DNA of 64,000 bases from Betaproteobacteria bacterium (GTDB lineage: Bacteria > Pseudomonadota > Gammaproteobacteria > Burkholderiales > SG8-39). Shown here in pieces: positions 26,600-35,522 of the stretch. Position 1 is the first letter of the stretch. Every line of letters begins with the position of its first letter. The translations under genes were made by a program, and so were the position numbers. The stretch lies in contig SHXR01000005.1 in NCBI GenBank assembly GCA_009693235.1, positions 1 to 64,000 of the forward strand, read 5' to 3'. A model generated the notes under the pieces. The model saw only the letters and a program-made list of their open reading frames with translations, did no database searches and had not been told where the DNA came from.

Positions 26600-27565
26600 A
26601 TGAGGCTATATCCACGGCTTGTTTGCACCTTGCTCGCGATCGGTGCGGCGGCAGCGGAGTGCGTCGGGCAGACCTATCCGACGCGTCCGCTCCGCATGTT
26701 GGTCGGCTACGCGCCCGGCGGCGGCACAGACATCATCGCCCGCCTCATGGCCTTGCATCTGCAACCGCGCCTCGGACAGCCGGTCATCGTCGAGAACCGC
26801 CCCGGGGCGGGGGGCAACATTGCCTCCGAGCAGACGGCCAGAGCAGTGCCTGATGGCTACACCATCCTCATGGCGGCGAACACGATCGCGATCAATCCAT
26901 TTCTGTCTTCCAACAAGACCTTCGATGTCGCGACCGAATTGACCGGCGTCGCACTCATCTGCAACTCGCCGATCCTCGTCGTGGTGAATCCGTCGCTGCC
27001 GGTGCACACGATCGCCGAGTTGATCGCCCATGCGAAGGCCAATCCCGGACGCTTGAGTTACGGCACGCCGGGCATCGGCACGCCGCAGCACCTCGCGACC
27101 GAGCTATTTCAAAGCATGACCAAGACGACGCTCGTGCACATCCCCTACAAGGGCGGCGCGCAGGCGGTGGCGGATGTCGCGGGTGGTCAACTCCAGCTCA
27201 GTTTTGCAGCGACCTCGTCGGCGGCCCCATTGGTGCAAGCCGGGCGGTTACGTGCGTTGGCGACAGGTGGCGCGCAGCGCGCGGAAACGGTGAAAGACGT
27301 TCCCACGGTCGGCGAGACAGTGAGCGGATATAACGTTGGCATCTGGTACGGCATCATGGCGCCGGCTAACATGCCGCGCGCGGCAATCGAGCGGCTGCAT
27401 CACGAGCTTGCGGCGATTGTCGCGATGCCGGAAGTGCAGGAGCGCATGTTCGCGCAGGGTTTCGAGCATGCGGTGAGTACACCGGAGGCCATGACCCGAC
27501 TGGTTCGGGATGACTTGGCGAAATGGGAACGTGTCGTGCGCGAAGCCGGCATCAAGCCGGAGTAG
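26600..27565 (+). CDS. TctC/Bug-family binding protein
   Basis: 321 residues from the ATG at 26600, which has AAAGGAG upstream; the ORF-track start adds 30 residues of noncoding leader. Signal peptide ends near AECVGQ. Motifs: YPTRPLRMLVGYAPGGGTDIIARLM, VENRPGAGGNIASEQTARAVPDGYTIL, LVHIPYKGGAQAVADVAGGQ. Second gene of the enoyl-CoA hydratase operon. Confidence 0.92.
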   Translation: MRLYPRLVCTLLAIGAAAAECVGQTYPTRPLRMLVGYAPGGGTDIIARLMALHLQPRLGQPVIVENRPGAGGNIASEQTARAVPDGYTILMAANTIAINPFLSSNKTFDVATELTGVALICNSPILVVVNPSLPVHTIAELIAHAKANPGRLSYGTPGIGTPQHLATELFQSMTKTTLVHIPYKGGAQAVADVAGGQLQLSFAATSSAAPLVQAGRLRALATGGAQRAETVKDVPTVGETVSGYNVGIWYGIMAPANMPRAAIERLHHELAAIVAMPEVQERMFAQGFEHAVSTPEAMTRLVRDDLAKWERVVREAGIKPE

Positions 27566-27693
27566 CGCGCCGTCTTGGCGCACACAAACGGCCCTTGCCC
27601 AATACGCGATTAAGCTACCATCTTGATGGCGTGGGCGCGGCACCCGATCAAATTCCAGCGGCGCGCCCGGGCAAGCCAAAGGAGGATGACGCG

Positions 27694-28752
27694 ATGAAAG
27701 CCGTGGTGATGCGTGAATTCGGCGGTCCGGAGGTTCTCAAGTACGAGGACGTCGCGACGCCCGAGGTGGGTCCAGGCGATGTACTGGTCGAGGTCCGCGC
27801 GGTATCGGTCAACCGCACGCTCGATCTCATCGTGCGCGAGAACAAATACGTGCGCCGGCCGGCGCTGCCGCACATTCTGGGCGTCGATCCGTCGGGGGTG
27901 ATTGTCGCAGTGGGTGCGAATGTCACCGACCGTAAGGTGGGCGACCGCGTTTATTGCAGCGTATTCATCCCGACCGACGATCCCTCCGCGCACTTGACGC
28001 TGCCCGGCCTCGGCAAGGTCAACTTTCTTGGCGTCAGTACCTGGGGCGGCTATGCGCAGTTTGTGAAGGTACCGGCCCGCACCGTGGTCTCGATTCCAAG
28101 CAGCGTCGCGTTTCATGATGCCACGGTGATCGGGCGGCATCTGGCGACCGCGACCAATCAGGTCGAGGGAATTTGCCAGATTCAGCGCGGCCAACGATTG
28201 CTGGTCATGGGTGCATCGGGTGGGCTTGGCAGCGCCGCGATCCAGGTCGCCAAGTGGAACGGCGCCGAGGTGGTGGCCGCCGCGGGAACCGACGAGCGGG
28301 TCGCCGCAGCGATCCGCGTGGGGGCAGATCATGGCATCAACTACCGTACGCAAGACCTGACTGCCGAGGTGATGAGAATCACCGGCGGCAAGGGCGTGGA
28401 TGCGGTCTGCGAAAATGTCGCGGACCCTGATTTGTTCCGCAAAGCGCTCTATTCGATGACGCACGGCGCGACGATGGCGACCGCGGGCAATGCCTCGGGA
28501 AATATCGAGGTGCCGCTCGATATCCGGCGACTCTATCTCTACCAGTTGCGCATCGTCGGCGAACCGCGCGAACAACCGGGCGGCCTCGCCGAAGCGTTCC
28601 AAAAGGCAGGCGATGGTGGCGTGAAGACGATTATCGATAAGGTGTTTCCGCTTAGCCGCGCGGCCGAAGGTCACCAACGCGTGGCGGGTCGGGAGGGCGT
28701 CGGGAAAGTCATCCTAGACCCGACGCTGGACGACCGCGGAAGCAAGTCATGA
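27694..28752 (+). CDS. Zinc-type/quinone-reductase-like alcohol dehydrogenase (MDR family)
   Basis: 352 residues starting at 27694 behind AAAGGAGG. N-terminal GroES-like domain (MKAVVMREFGGPEVLKYEDV, then ILGVDPSGVIVAVGANV) and Rossmann domain with LLVMGASGGLGSAAIQVAK. The catalytic-zinc Cys/His set is not evident, so it is nearer to NADPH:quinone reductases or crotonyl-CoA-type reductases than to true zinc alcohol dehydrogenases. Lies between two TctC genes; a MITE follows 28 bases after its stop. Confidence 0.88.
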   Translation: MKAVVMREFGGPEVLKYEDVATPEVGPGDVLVEVRAVSVNRTLDLIVRENKYVRRPALPHILGVDPSGVIVAVGANVTDRKVGDRVYCSVFIPTDDPSAHLTLPGLGKVNFLGVSTWGGYAQFVKVPARTVVSIPSSVAFHDATVIGRHLATATNQVEGICQIQRGQRLLVMGASGGLGSAAIQVAKWNGAEVVAAAGTDERVAAAIRVGADHGINYRTQDLTAEVMRITGGKGVDAVCENVADPDLFRKALYSMTHGATMATAGNASGNIEVPLDIRRLYLYQLRIVGEPREQPGGLAEAFQKAGDGGVKTIIDKVFPLSRAAEGHQRVAGREGVGKVILDPTLDDRGSKS

Positions 28753-28780
28753 CCTGGCAGCGGGTAGCCATGAAAGCTAG

Positions 28781-28869
28781 GGAAACGCTGATCAAGCTAT
28801 CTCGCGCAATCAGCGCGCCCATATATTCAGGGAGTTACAAGGGGGCGAGCCCCCTTGTTCAGTTATTTC
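28781..28869 (+). mobile_element. IS5-type MITE (copy 2)
   Basis: An 89-base element bounded by GGAAACGCTGATCAAG on the left and the inverse of GGAAATAACTGAACAAG on the right, flanked by CTAG direct repeats (28777-28780 and 28870-28873). Inside are an ACGCTGAT-type hairpin and a perfect CAAGGGGG/CCCCCTTG hairpin with a CGAG loop. No coding capacity. It is inserted between two cotranscribed-looking genes, 14 bases before the next TctC start. Confidence 0.85.
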
Positions 28870-28883
28870 CTAGCTGGTCGTGC

Positions 28884-29831
28884 ATGCGCATCGTAGCGCT
28901 ATCGTTATCGGCGGCTGCGGCATGGAGCAACCTTGCACTTGCGCAAGAGAAGTATCCCGCGCAGCCGGTAACCACCATCGTTCCGTTCACGGCGGGCGGC
29001 GGCGTGGACATCCTGTCCCGCGCGCTGGCATTGGAGCTTGGCAAACTGCTTGGACAGTCCTTCATCGTCGTCAATCGCGACGGTGCGGCCGGAACGATCG
29101 GCTTTGCACAACTCGCGCAGGCCAAGCCGGACGGCTACACGATCGCCATCTCGCCTGCGACGCCCATGACGAATTCGCCACATCTCACGAAGAATCTCGC
29201 CTATTCGTTTGATTCATTCGTGCCCGTCTGCGCAAGCTTCGACAATGAATTCGCGGTGCTCGTGAATCAGGCATCTCCCTATCGCACGCTGAAGGAGCTC
29301 GTGGACGATGCGAAAGCGAAGCCCGGCAAGCTTTCCTGGGGCAGTGTGGGTTATGGATCGATTCCGCACCTGTCAGGCGCTGCGCTGGTCAAGGCGGCAA
29401 GCATCGAGGTCAACAACATTCCCTACCGGGGCGACGCGCAGATGCTGCCCAATCTCATATCCGGCGAACTCACGTTTGGTGTAGGTGCGATGTCGTCGAT
29501 CGCCGGTCGCGGCCTGCGGCCGCTCGTCGTATTCAGCGAGAAACGGCATCCTGGCGCCCCGGACGTGGCGACTGTGTTGGAACTGGGCTATCCCAATGTC
29601 GCGCCGGGACTGAATGGGGTTTTCGCCACCAGGGGCACACCGGAGGCGATTCTCGATACGCTCGAGAAGACTTGCGAGCAGGCGGTGCGCTCGGAAACCT
29701 ATCGATCGCAGTCGGAGAAGCTGCATCAGACGCCGAAATTCGAAGGTAGGGTCGACTTCGCCCGCCGGCTGCGCGCGGATTTCGAAGCGAAGGCGCGCTT
29801 GGTGAAGGAACTCGACTTGAAGCCGCAGTAG
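28884..29831 (+). CDS. TctC/Bug-family binding protein
   Basis: 315 residues. I place the start at 28884 (MRIVALSLSAAAAWSNLALAQ), because the 45 extra residues in the ORF track translate the MITE. Motifs: YPAQPVTTIVPFTAGGGVDILSRAL, VNRDGAAGTIGFAQLAQAKPDGYTIA, VNNIPYRGDAQMLPNLISGELTF. The second motif has RDGAAG where RPGAGG is usual. Translation must begin within 15 bases of the MITE end, so its leader is partly MITE-derived. Confidence 0.9.
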   Translation: MRIVALSLSAAAAWSNLALAQEKYPAQPVTTIVPFTAGGGVDILSRALALELGKLLGQSFIVVNRDGAAGTIGFAQLAQAKPDGYTIAISPATPMTNSPHLTKNLAYSFDSFVPVCASFDNEFAVLVNQASPYRTLKELVDDAKAKPGKLSWGSVGYGSIPHLSGAALVKAASIEVNNIPYRGDAQMLPNLISGELTFGVGAMSSIAGRGLRPLVVFSEKRHPGAPDVATVLELGYPNVAPGLNGVFATRGTPEAILDTLEKTCEQAVRSETYRSQSEKLHQTPKFEGRVDFARRLRADFEAKARLVKELDLKPQ

Positions 29832-29868
29832 CTACGCGCATCGCCTCATCCATTAGGAGCCGCTCGCC

Positions 29869-30306
29869 ATGATCCGCATCCAGCAACTCGACCATCTCGG
29901 CATCCGTGTCATGGACGCCAAGCGCGCGATCGCGTTCTACGAAAAGCTTGGCTTCAAAGTTCAGCATGTATCGGACTTCGATGCGGTCACGATCATGGTG
30001 AACGACGAAGATGTCGAGCTGAACCTCATCACCAACGGCAACGATGACGTCGGCGGCAAGAACGTCCTGATGGATGTGGAAAAAAAGCATCCCGGCTTCA
30101 CCCACGTCGCACTACGCGTGGCCTCGATCAAGGACACCCTCGCCTCCCTCACCGCCCAGGGCATCACGCCAAGCCAAGGCCCGGTGACCTTCGGCGGTAC
30201 CGGGGTGTCCGTCTTCATTCGCGATCCGGACCGCAACGTGATTGAACTACGCGGGCGCGACCAGAAGCTCGATGAGATTCCGGGGCTGAAGTTCTACGAA
30301 CCCTGA
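29869..30306 (+). CDS. VOC (glyoxalase/dioxygenase fold) family protein
   Basis: 145 residues made of two beta-alpha-beta-beta-beta modules. Likely metal ligands are His9 in LDHLGIRV, His in FTHVALRV and Glu in NVIELRG. TAGGAG precedes the ATG. Members include glyoxalase I, extradiol dioxygenases and methylmalonyl-CoA epimerases; with an enoyl-CoA hydratase in the operon, an epimerase or lyase role is as plausible as resistance. The specific reaction is unknown. Confidence 0.85.
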   Translation: MIRIQQLDHLGIRVMDAKRAIAFYEKLGFKVQHVSDFDAVTIMVNDEDVELNLITNGNDDVGGKNVLMDVEKKHPGFTHVALRVASIKDTLASLTAQGITPSQGPVTFGGTGVSVFIRDPDRNVIELRGRDQKLDEIPGLKFYEP

Positions 30307-30684
30307 GCTTCCGGAGCGCGGGTTCCCGTAGGTCCAAGACCGCCGGCGTTGCGCTGCATCCGATGGGTACTCCTGACTAGTCGAATTGAACTACCGAACT
30401 ACCCGCTCGTAGCGGATAGTCAATCATGACGATTCCAGGCATGCAAACCCAGGGCTAGACTGTTCGAATCGAGGCTGATCGGGACCGCGGTCCCGATTGT
30501 TTGGCGCGGCGCGCGCAAGCAACGGACCATTCGGGACACAAGCCCCATGACAGCTTTAATGTTCAAATGCATAATATTGTTTCAGCATCGCCCCATACGA
30601 GCGGATGGGAGTTTCGTCGCTCGAAGAGCCGGCCCTTGCTCACGGCCGCCCACCCATGAAGCTGCGCCACCAGGAGGATCGCGT
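30307..30684. other. Intergenic region before the damaged cluster
   Basis: 378 bases with no coding features in any frame. It holds a perfect 20-base palindrome at 30478-30497. The base composition is more AT-rich near 30540-30590. No promoter is convincing. Confidence 0.4.
30478..30497. repeat. Perfect 20-base palindrome
   Basis: ATCGGGACCGCGGTCCCGAT reads identically on both strands. Followed by TGTTT, it could form a tight hairpin, but the uninterrupted symmetry also suits a dimeric protein-binding site. It lies 171 bases after the VOC gene and about 190 bases before the TPR pseudogene. Confidence 0.5.
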
Positions 30685-32292
30685 ATGAACAAGTTCAGGA
30701 CACATGCTGTTGCTGCCTTGACCGCATTGGGCTTGGGACCGCACCGCCTGCGGTCGCCCATGAAGGAAACGTGCAGGCAGGCCTGGGTAGCGTTGAGTTC
30801 AAGGTTGGCTGCAATGAAGCAGCGCAAAAAGACATAGCCTGGCGATGGCCTACTACCACTCGTTTGCGTGGCAGCAGATCGCACCGCCGCTCAATCGCGC
30901 GCTGCAGGCCGATCCCTCGTGCGGCATGGCGTATTGGATACGAGCGCTTTCGTTGCTGAATAACCCGTTTACTTGGCCGGTCTCACTGGGGCCGGAGATT
31001 TTTACTTCGGGCGCGGAATCTTTGGAGACGGCGAAAAAGACCGGATTGAAGTCGCAACGCGAACGCGACTACGTCGATGCCCTCGCGGTGTTCTTCAAGG
31101 ACCATGACAAACTCAACCATCGCACGCGCGCCCCGGCCCTCGAAGAGGCAATGGGGGAAATCGCCCAGCGCTATCCGGACGATAAGGAAGCGACGATTGT
31201 TCACTCATTGATTCTGTCGGCCACCTTCGACCCCGCCGACGCCAAGTTCAGCCGGCAACTCCGCGCGGCCAAGACGCTGGAGCCGCTGTTTACCGCGCAA
31301 CCAAACCATCCGGTGTCGCGCACTATCTGATCTATAGCTACGGCTATCCGCCGATCGCGCATCACGGGCTTGACGCCGCGAAGCGCTACTCGAAGATCGC
31401 GCCGGACGCAGCGCACGCCTAGCATATGCCGTCGCACATCTTCTCGCGCGTCGGCTACTGGCGTGAATCGATCGAAGCCAATCGCGTGTCAGCCGCGATC
31501 GCGGGCGAGGTCGGACTCGACGGTCCACATGCACGCGACTACATGGTCTATGCGCACCTGCAACTCGGACAGGATCGCGCCGCTCAACAGGTCCTCGAAG
31601 AATCGCGGCAGAAGAAAATTTCCGACACGTTTGGGGCCGCCTATGCGTATGCGGCGATGCCGGCGCGCTACACGGTCGAACGCGGTGACTGGAAAGCAGT
31701 CGCGCAAGTTCCCCTGCAACCCTCCGCTGAACAGTACCCCTGGAAAAAATATCCGCAAGCCGAAGCCATTCATGCATTCGGGCGCGGCATCGGCGCAGCC
31801 AAGAGCGGCGATCCGCAAGCAGCGTACCAGGAGGCACAACGCCTCCGAGGATTACGTGACGCGCTGGCCAGCATGAAACTCGGGTATTGGGTGGAACAAG
31901 TCGACATTCAGGCCGAGCAGGTGCGCGGGCTTGCGCTCTTTACCGAAGGTAAGCAGATGGAAGGGATTGACGTCCTGCGCAAAGCGGCTGACCGCGAAGA
32001 TGCCACGCAAAAGCATGTGGTAACACCAGGGCTCCCGATCCCAGCGCGCGAAGTGCTGGCGCAGACCATCTTTGAAGCCGGCAAGGCGACCGAAGCCTTG
32101 ATCGAGTTTGAGAAGGTCATCGACAAGGAACCGAATCGCTATCACACTTGGGTCGGCGCGGCGCAAGCGGCGCAACAGGCTGGCGACAGGAAGAAGGCCG
32201 CGTATTACTCCGCACGCCTCGTCGATCAGACGGTCAATGCGGATACACCACGCGCGGAAATCGCCGCCGCCAAGCGATTGGCCGGGATGTGA
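30685..32292 (+). pseudogene. TPR-repeat secreted protein, multiply disrupted
   Basis: After AGGAGG the ATG at 30685 starts a signal-like MNKFRTHAVAALTALGLG. Restoring frame three times gives one continuous protein of over 500 residues with tetratricopeptide-like helices: EFKVGCNEAAQKD, AMAYYHSFAWQQIAPPLNRALQADPSCGMAYW, ERDYVDALAVFF, AHYLIYSYGYPPIAHHGLDAAKRYSKIAPDAAHA, HMPSHIFSRVG. The needed changes are one added G near 30735-30737, one added C near 30838 and one added G near 31312. A TAG at 31420-31422 sits where homologs have a Gln-like residue. The part from 31426 on is open to the stop. Adjacent to an MbnP/MbnH-like pair that is also damaged. Confidence 0.75.
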
Positions 32293-32379
32293 TGGTATCG
32301 GTGAAAGGTGAAGGGTGAGCCCTTCGGCTGTGAGGGGCGATGGGTCCTCGCGTTTCACTTTTCACCTGTCACAAAAAGT

Positions 32380-32772
32380 ATGCGTGCCCTTATCGCAATC
32401 GCGCTCCTCGCCGCGTTCCCGGTCGCTGGTCAAGAGCGTCTCGACATCCGGTTTAGCGCGACCATCGGCGATCGTCCGCTTGCCTGCGGCGAGCGTTATG
32501 ACAATGTCGGCGCCGGAAAATCCTCGATCGCGATCGCCGACTTTCGCTTGTTCGTCTCGAAGATAGAATTAATTCAATCTGGCGGCATGGCCGTGCCACT
32601 TATCCTCGAACAAGACAACGCTTGGCAATATCAGGGCCTCGCCCTGCTCGATTTCGAGAACGGTACGGCCTCATGCAACATCGGGACCGCGGCCATGCCA
32701 CGGCTTGGGCTTGCCTATGATGGCCTGCCTGCCAAAAAACAGGTGCTCTTCTCAGTGCGCCGGACGCCGTGA
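32380..32772 (+). pseudogene. MbnP-like copper-associated protein, internally deleted
   Basis: Signal peptide MRALIAIALLAAFPVAGQ, then LDIRFSATIGDRPLACGERYDNVG, ADFRLFVSKIELI and LLDFENGTASCNIGT match the first part of the MbnP family, a periplasmic protein paired with the di-heme enzyme MbnH. The C-terminal YDGLPAKKQVLFSVRR also looks like the family end. At 130 residues the protein is about half the usual size, so the middle appears deleted near TAAM/PRLG. Its stop overlaps the GTG of the MbnH-like gene, as expected for an intact pair. Confidence 0.6.
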
Positions 32773-33932
32773 CGCGGCTCTGTTACATCGCGGGCGCCGG
32801 CGTCGCAGCGCTGAGCATTGCACTCACGGGCCCATTGGAATCGCACGCCGATGGAAAATTTCAATGGCGCACGCCCGTATGGGCGCCGACTCCAGTCGCT
32901 CCGGAAGACAATCCGATGTCCTAGGCTAAAGTAGAGTTAGGCCGGCATCTTTTATACGACGTACGACTCTCTCGTGAACGGACGATGTCGTGCGGTACAT
33001 GTCATCAACCGGCGAAGGCGTTCACCGACAGGCCCGCCGCACCGGTCGGCGTCACCGGTGAACGGCATTCGCGCGGCTCGATGACGCTCACCAACGTGGG
33101 CTACCTGTCCGTGCTCACCTGGGCCAACCCAAACATGAAGCGATTGGAAGCCCAGGCGCTCCTGCCGATGTTCGGCGAGCATCCGGTGGAAATGGGCATG
33201 GCCGGGCGCGAGCAGGAACTCTTCGCGCGCTTGAAGACCGATCCTAGTTATCCGCCCATGTTCGCCAAGGCATTCCCTGAGAATAAAGGTGATATTTCTC
33301 TCTCGACAATCACCAAGGCCATCGCTGCGTTTCAGCGGACACTGATTTCGCTCAATTCCCCCTACGATCGCTACCGCTACGGCAATGAACCGGAAGCGAT
33401 ATCCGCTGCCGCAAAACGTGGCGAAACCTTGTTCTTCTCCAAGAAATTCGAGCGCTATCACTGTCATGCGGGCTTTACGTTCACCGACAACGTCCACCAT
33501 TCGCGCCTCGCCTTCCCGGAAATCGGTTTTCATAACAATGCGCTTTACAGCGCCAATAGCATCGGCGGCTATCCGAAGACCAGCCCGGGATTGGCCGAAT
33601 TCAGCTAACGCGAGGAAGACATCGGCAAGTTCCACACGCCGACCCTTCGCAACATCACGCTCACCGCACCCTACATACACGACGGCAGCATCGCCACCCT
33701 CGAAGAAGTCCTGCAACATTACGCTGCGGGTGGTCGCACGATTCATGGAGGCGAACATAAAGGCGTCGGCGCGGACAATCCCAACAAAAGCAATTTCATC
33801 GTCGGCTTTGAACTTTCCAATGGCGAGTGCGATGACATACTCGCATTTCTGCGTAGCCTGACCGACGAAAGTTTCATCACGAATCCACGCTTCGTCGACC
33901 CGTTCGCGAACGCAAAACAGGCGCCGCGATGA
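32769..33932 (+). pseudogene. MbnH-like di-heme cytochrome c peroxidase family, inactivated
   Basis: One frame from the GTG at 32769 carries the family: signal (RLCYIAGAGVAALSIAL), DNPMS, KVELGRHLLYDVRLS, first heme site [60 protein letters not shown] and [12 protein letters not shown]. Two stops interrupt it: TAG at 32922-32924 after NPMS and TAA at 33606-33608 after LAEFS. The second heme motif is also damaged: RYHCH stands where CxxCH is required (CGC at 33453). Even if the stops were errors, the second heme could not attach normally. Confidence 0.8.
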
Positions 33933-34435
33933 TGCAGGGTAAGCTGCGGTGGTGGCTGGCGCTATGGATCGCGCTTTACTTCACCACGGCAGCAGCGCTC
34001 GAGAGCGATCCACTGACGATTCCAAAGGGCTCCCCGCGCGAGCATGCGATTGGCTTGTACAACGACGGCGTACTCTTGATGCTGCAAAAGCACTACGTTT
34101 CTGCGCAACAGAAGTTCGAGGCGGCCCTGGCGTTGCACGAAGCCTTCCCGGAGGCGCATAACAATCTCGCCTTCAGTCTGCGAGTGCAACACGGAGTCAA
34201 TGCCGAGCGCGCCTTGAATCATTACGACCGCGCCCTTACGCTCAAACCGGATCTTCGCGTCGCCTATGTCTATCGCGGTACGCTATTCGTTCAGCGTGGC
34301 GAGCTCGACCGCGCGCGAGCGGATCAAGCGAAGCTGCTCACCCTCGATGCGAAACTCGCCGAGCGGCTGGCGCGTGTCATCGCCGGCGCCCCCCCGAACG
34401 AGGCGTTCGAGGGCCTGGCCGCGCAGTACGATTGA
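33929..34435 (+). CDS. TPR-repeat protein, secreted or membrane-anchored
   Basis: 168 residues. An N-terminal hydrophobic segment ([17 protein letters not shown]) could be a signal peptide. It is followed by about three tetratricopeptide repeats: [52 protein letters not shown], and [18 protein letters not shown]. It starts in an ATGA overlap with the MbnH-like pseudogene, so it belonged to that operon and is its last intact member. Its 3' end overlaps the convergent DUF1415 gene by 59 bases. Confidence 0.75.
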   Translation: MMQGKLRWWLALWIALYFTTAAALESDPLTIPKGSPREHAIGLYNDGVLLMLQKHYVSAQQKFEAALALHEAFPEAHNNLAFSLRVQHGVNAERALNHYDRALTLKPDLRVAYVYRGTLFVQRGELDRARADQAKLLTLDAKLAERLARVIAGAPPNEAFEGLAAQYD

Positions 34436-35018
34436 CGGGGGCCGCCGCAGGCGCACCTACGCCCAATCGCCGCCAACCGTCGTGCCCCAAATTCCGCAAC
34501 GTCGCGATGTTCTGCTCAAAGATCGCCGCCGCATCGGGAAACGCCGCCACCGCCCGATCGATGCTCGACTCCCTGAGCAGATGCAGCGTCGGATAGGGCG
34601 ATCGGTTCGTGTAATTCGCAATGTCGTCGGATGCGGTTCCCGCGAATTGGTAGTGCGGATGAAAACTCGCGAGTTGGATCACGCCTTCCAGTTCAAGTTC
34701 GGCAAGGGCGGCATTGGCGATCTCGAGGAAGTCGACGAAATCCCGAAAATCGGTGAGCACCTGCGGATGAATCAGCAGCGTGTCATCGCGATTCTCCGGA
34801 TCGGCGAGGACCAACGCCTTCAGCTCACCGACCAAATCGATCAGCAGCGCTTCGGGCGTTGATGCGCCGCTCACGGCGTAATGAACCTGGCCCTTGACCT
34901 GCACGCCTCTTGCGAATGGACAAAGATTCAACCCGATCACCGCGCGATCGACCCAGGCGCGGGTGGCGCTGATGACCGTATCATCGCTTGGTGTTTGGCC
35001 TGCACGTATCATCTGCAC
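34377..35018 (-). CDS. DUF1415 family protein
   Basis: 213 residues of a widespread proteobacterial family of unknown function. Diagnostic stretches are WVDRAVIGLNLCPFA near residue 25, DTLLIHPQVLTDFRDFVDFL, GVIQLASFHPHYQFAG and NRSPYPTLHLLRE. The NLCPFA Cys and FHPHYQF His residues suggest a metal or active site, but no reaction is known. The basic Pro/Arg tail ([12 protein letters not shown]) is read through the 3' end of the opposing TPR gene and may be a late extension. Confidence 0.85.
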   Translation of the reverse strand: MQMIRAGQTPSDDTVISATRAWVDRAVIGLNLCPFARGVQVKGQVHYAVSGASTPEALLIDLVGELKALVLADPENRDDTLLIHPQVLTDFRDFVDFLEIANAALAELELEGVIQLASFHPHYQFAGTASDDIANYTNRSPYPTLHLLRESSIDRAVAAFPDAAAIFEQNIATLRNLGHDGWRRLGVGAPAAAPVNRTARPGPRTPRSGGRRR

Positions 35019-35055
35019 TCGAGTATCGCGATCATTCTAAGGAAGAGAGGATGCC

Positions 35056-35421
35056 ATGCCCACGCATTTGAAGGCGCCAACCATCATCGAAGCGGCCGGC
35101 AATAAGCCAAAGTGCATCGAGGAATACATCGGCCGGGTGAACTCGCAAACGGCAGCAGTCAGTATCGCCAAGATGACCAGCCCATCCGGATGGGTCGAGC
35201 CCGGCCAAACACCTTCGTTCGACGAATACACGGTGGTCCTGGCCGGCATGCTGCCGGTGGAATCGGCTGGCGGAACCATTGACGTCCACGCCGGCGAGGC
35301 GATCATTACGCACAAGGGGAGTGGATTCGGTACAGCACGCCAGGACCGGATGGTGCGCAATACATTGCCGTATGCCTGCCCGCGTTTTCTCCGGATACGG
35401 CGCATCGGGATGCATGAGTAG
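35056..35421 (+). pseudogene. Cupin-domain protein with late frameshift
   Basis: Residues 1-85 follow a small cupin family: KCIEEYIGRVNSQTAAVSIAKM, GWVEPGQTPSFDEYTVVLAGML and DVHAGEAIITHKG. After that the frame is wrong. Inserting one G in the GGGG run at 35316-35319 restores EWIRYSTPGPDGAQYIAVCLPAF and a stop at 35415-35417, the normal cupin end, so a one-base loss is nearly certain. GAGAGG lies before the ATG. EutQ-like cupins of this type bind metal, but the His ligands are partly replaced by Glu here. Function unknown. Confidence 0.75.
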
Positions 35422-35522
35422 TATGGGGTCAAGCATCGCGTACTCGCCTACCCCAAAACGGGTAAGATGCCGGCCCCCATGAAGTTCCGCGGCTTCCCCT
35501 CGCCGCCCGCACGGAGTTCCGT

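Noticed and set aside
28749-28883. N-terminal 45 residues of the TctC ORF at 28749
   Set aside because: They are translated from the MITE; a normal signal peptide begins at 28884.
19162-33608. Stop-codon reassignment (TAG/TAA read as Gln)
   Set aside because: Many intact genes here end in TAG or TAA at the right family length (for example the SDR gene and DctP at 12.5 kb), so the stops work normally.
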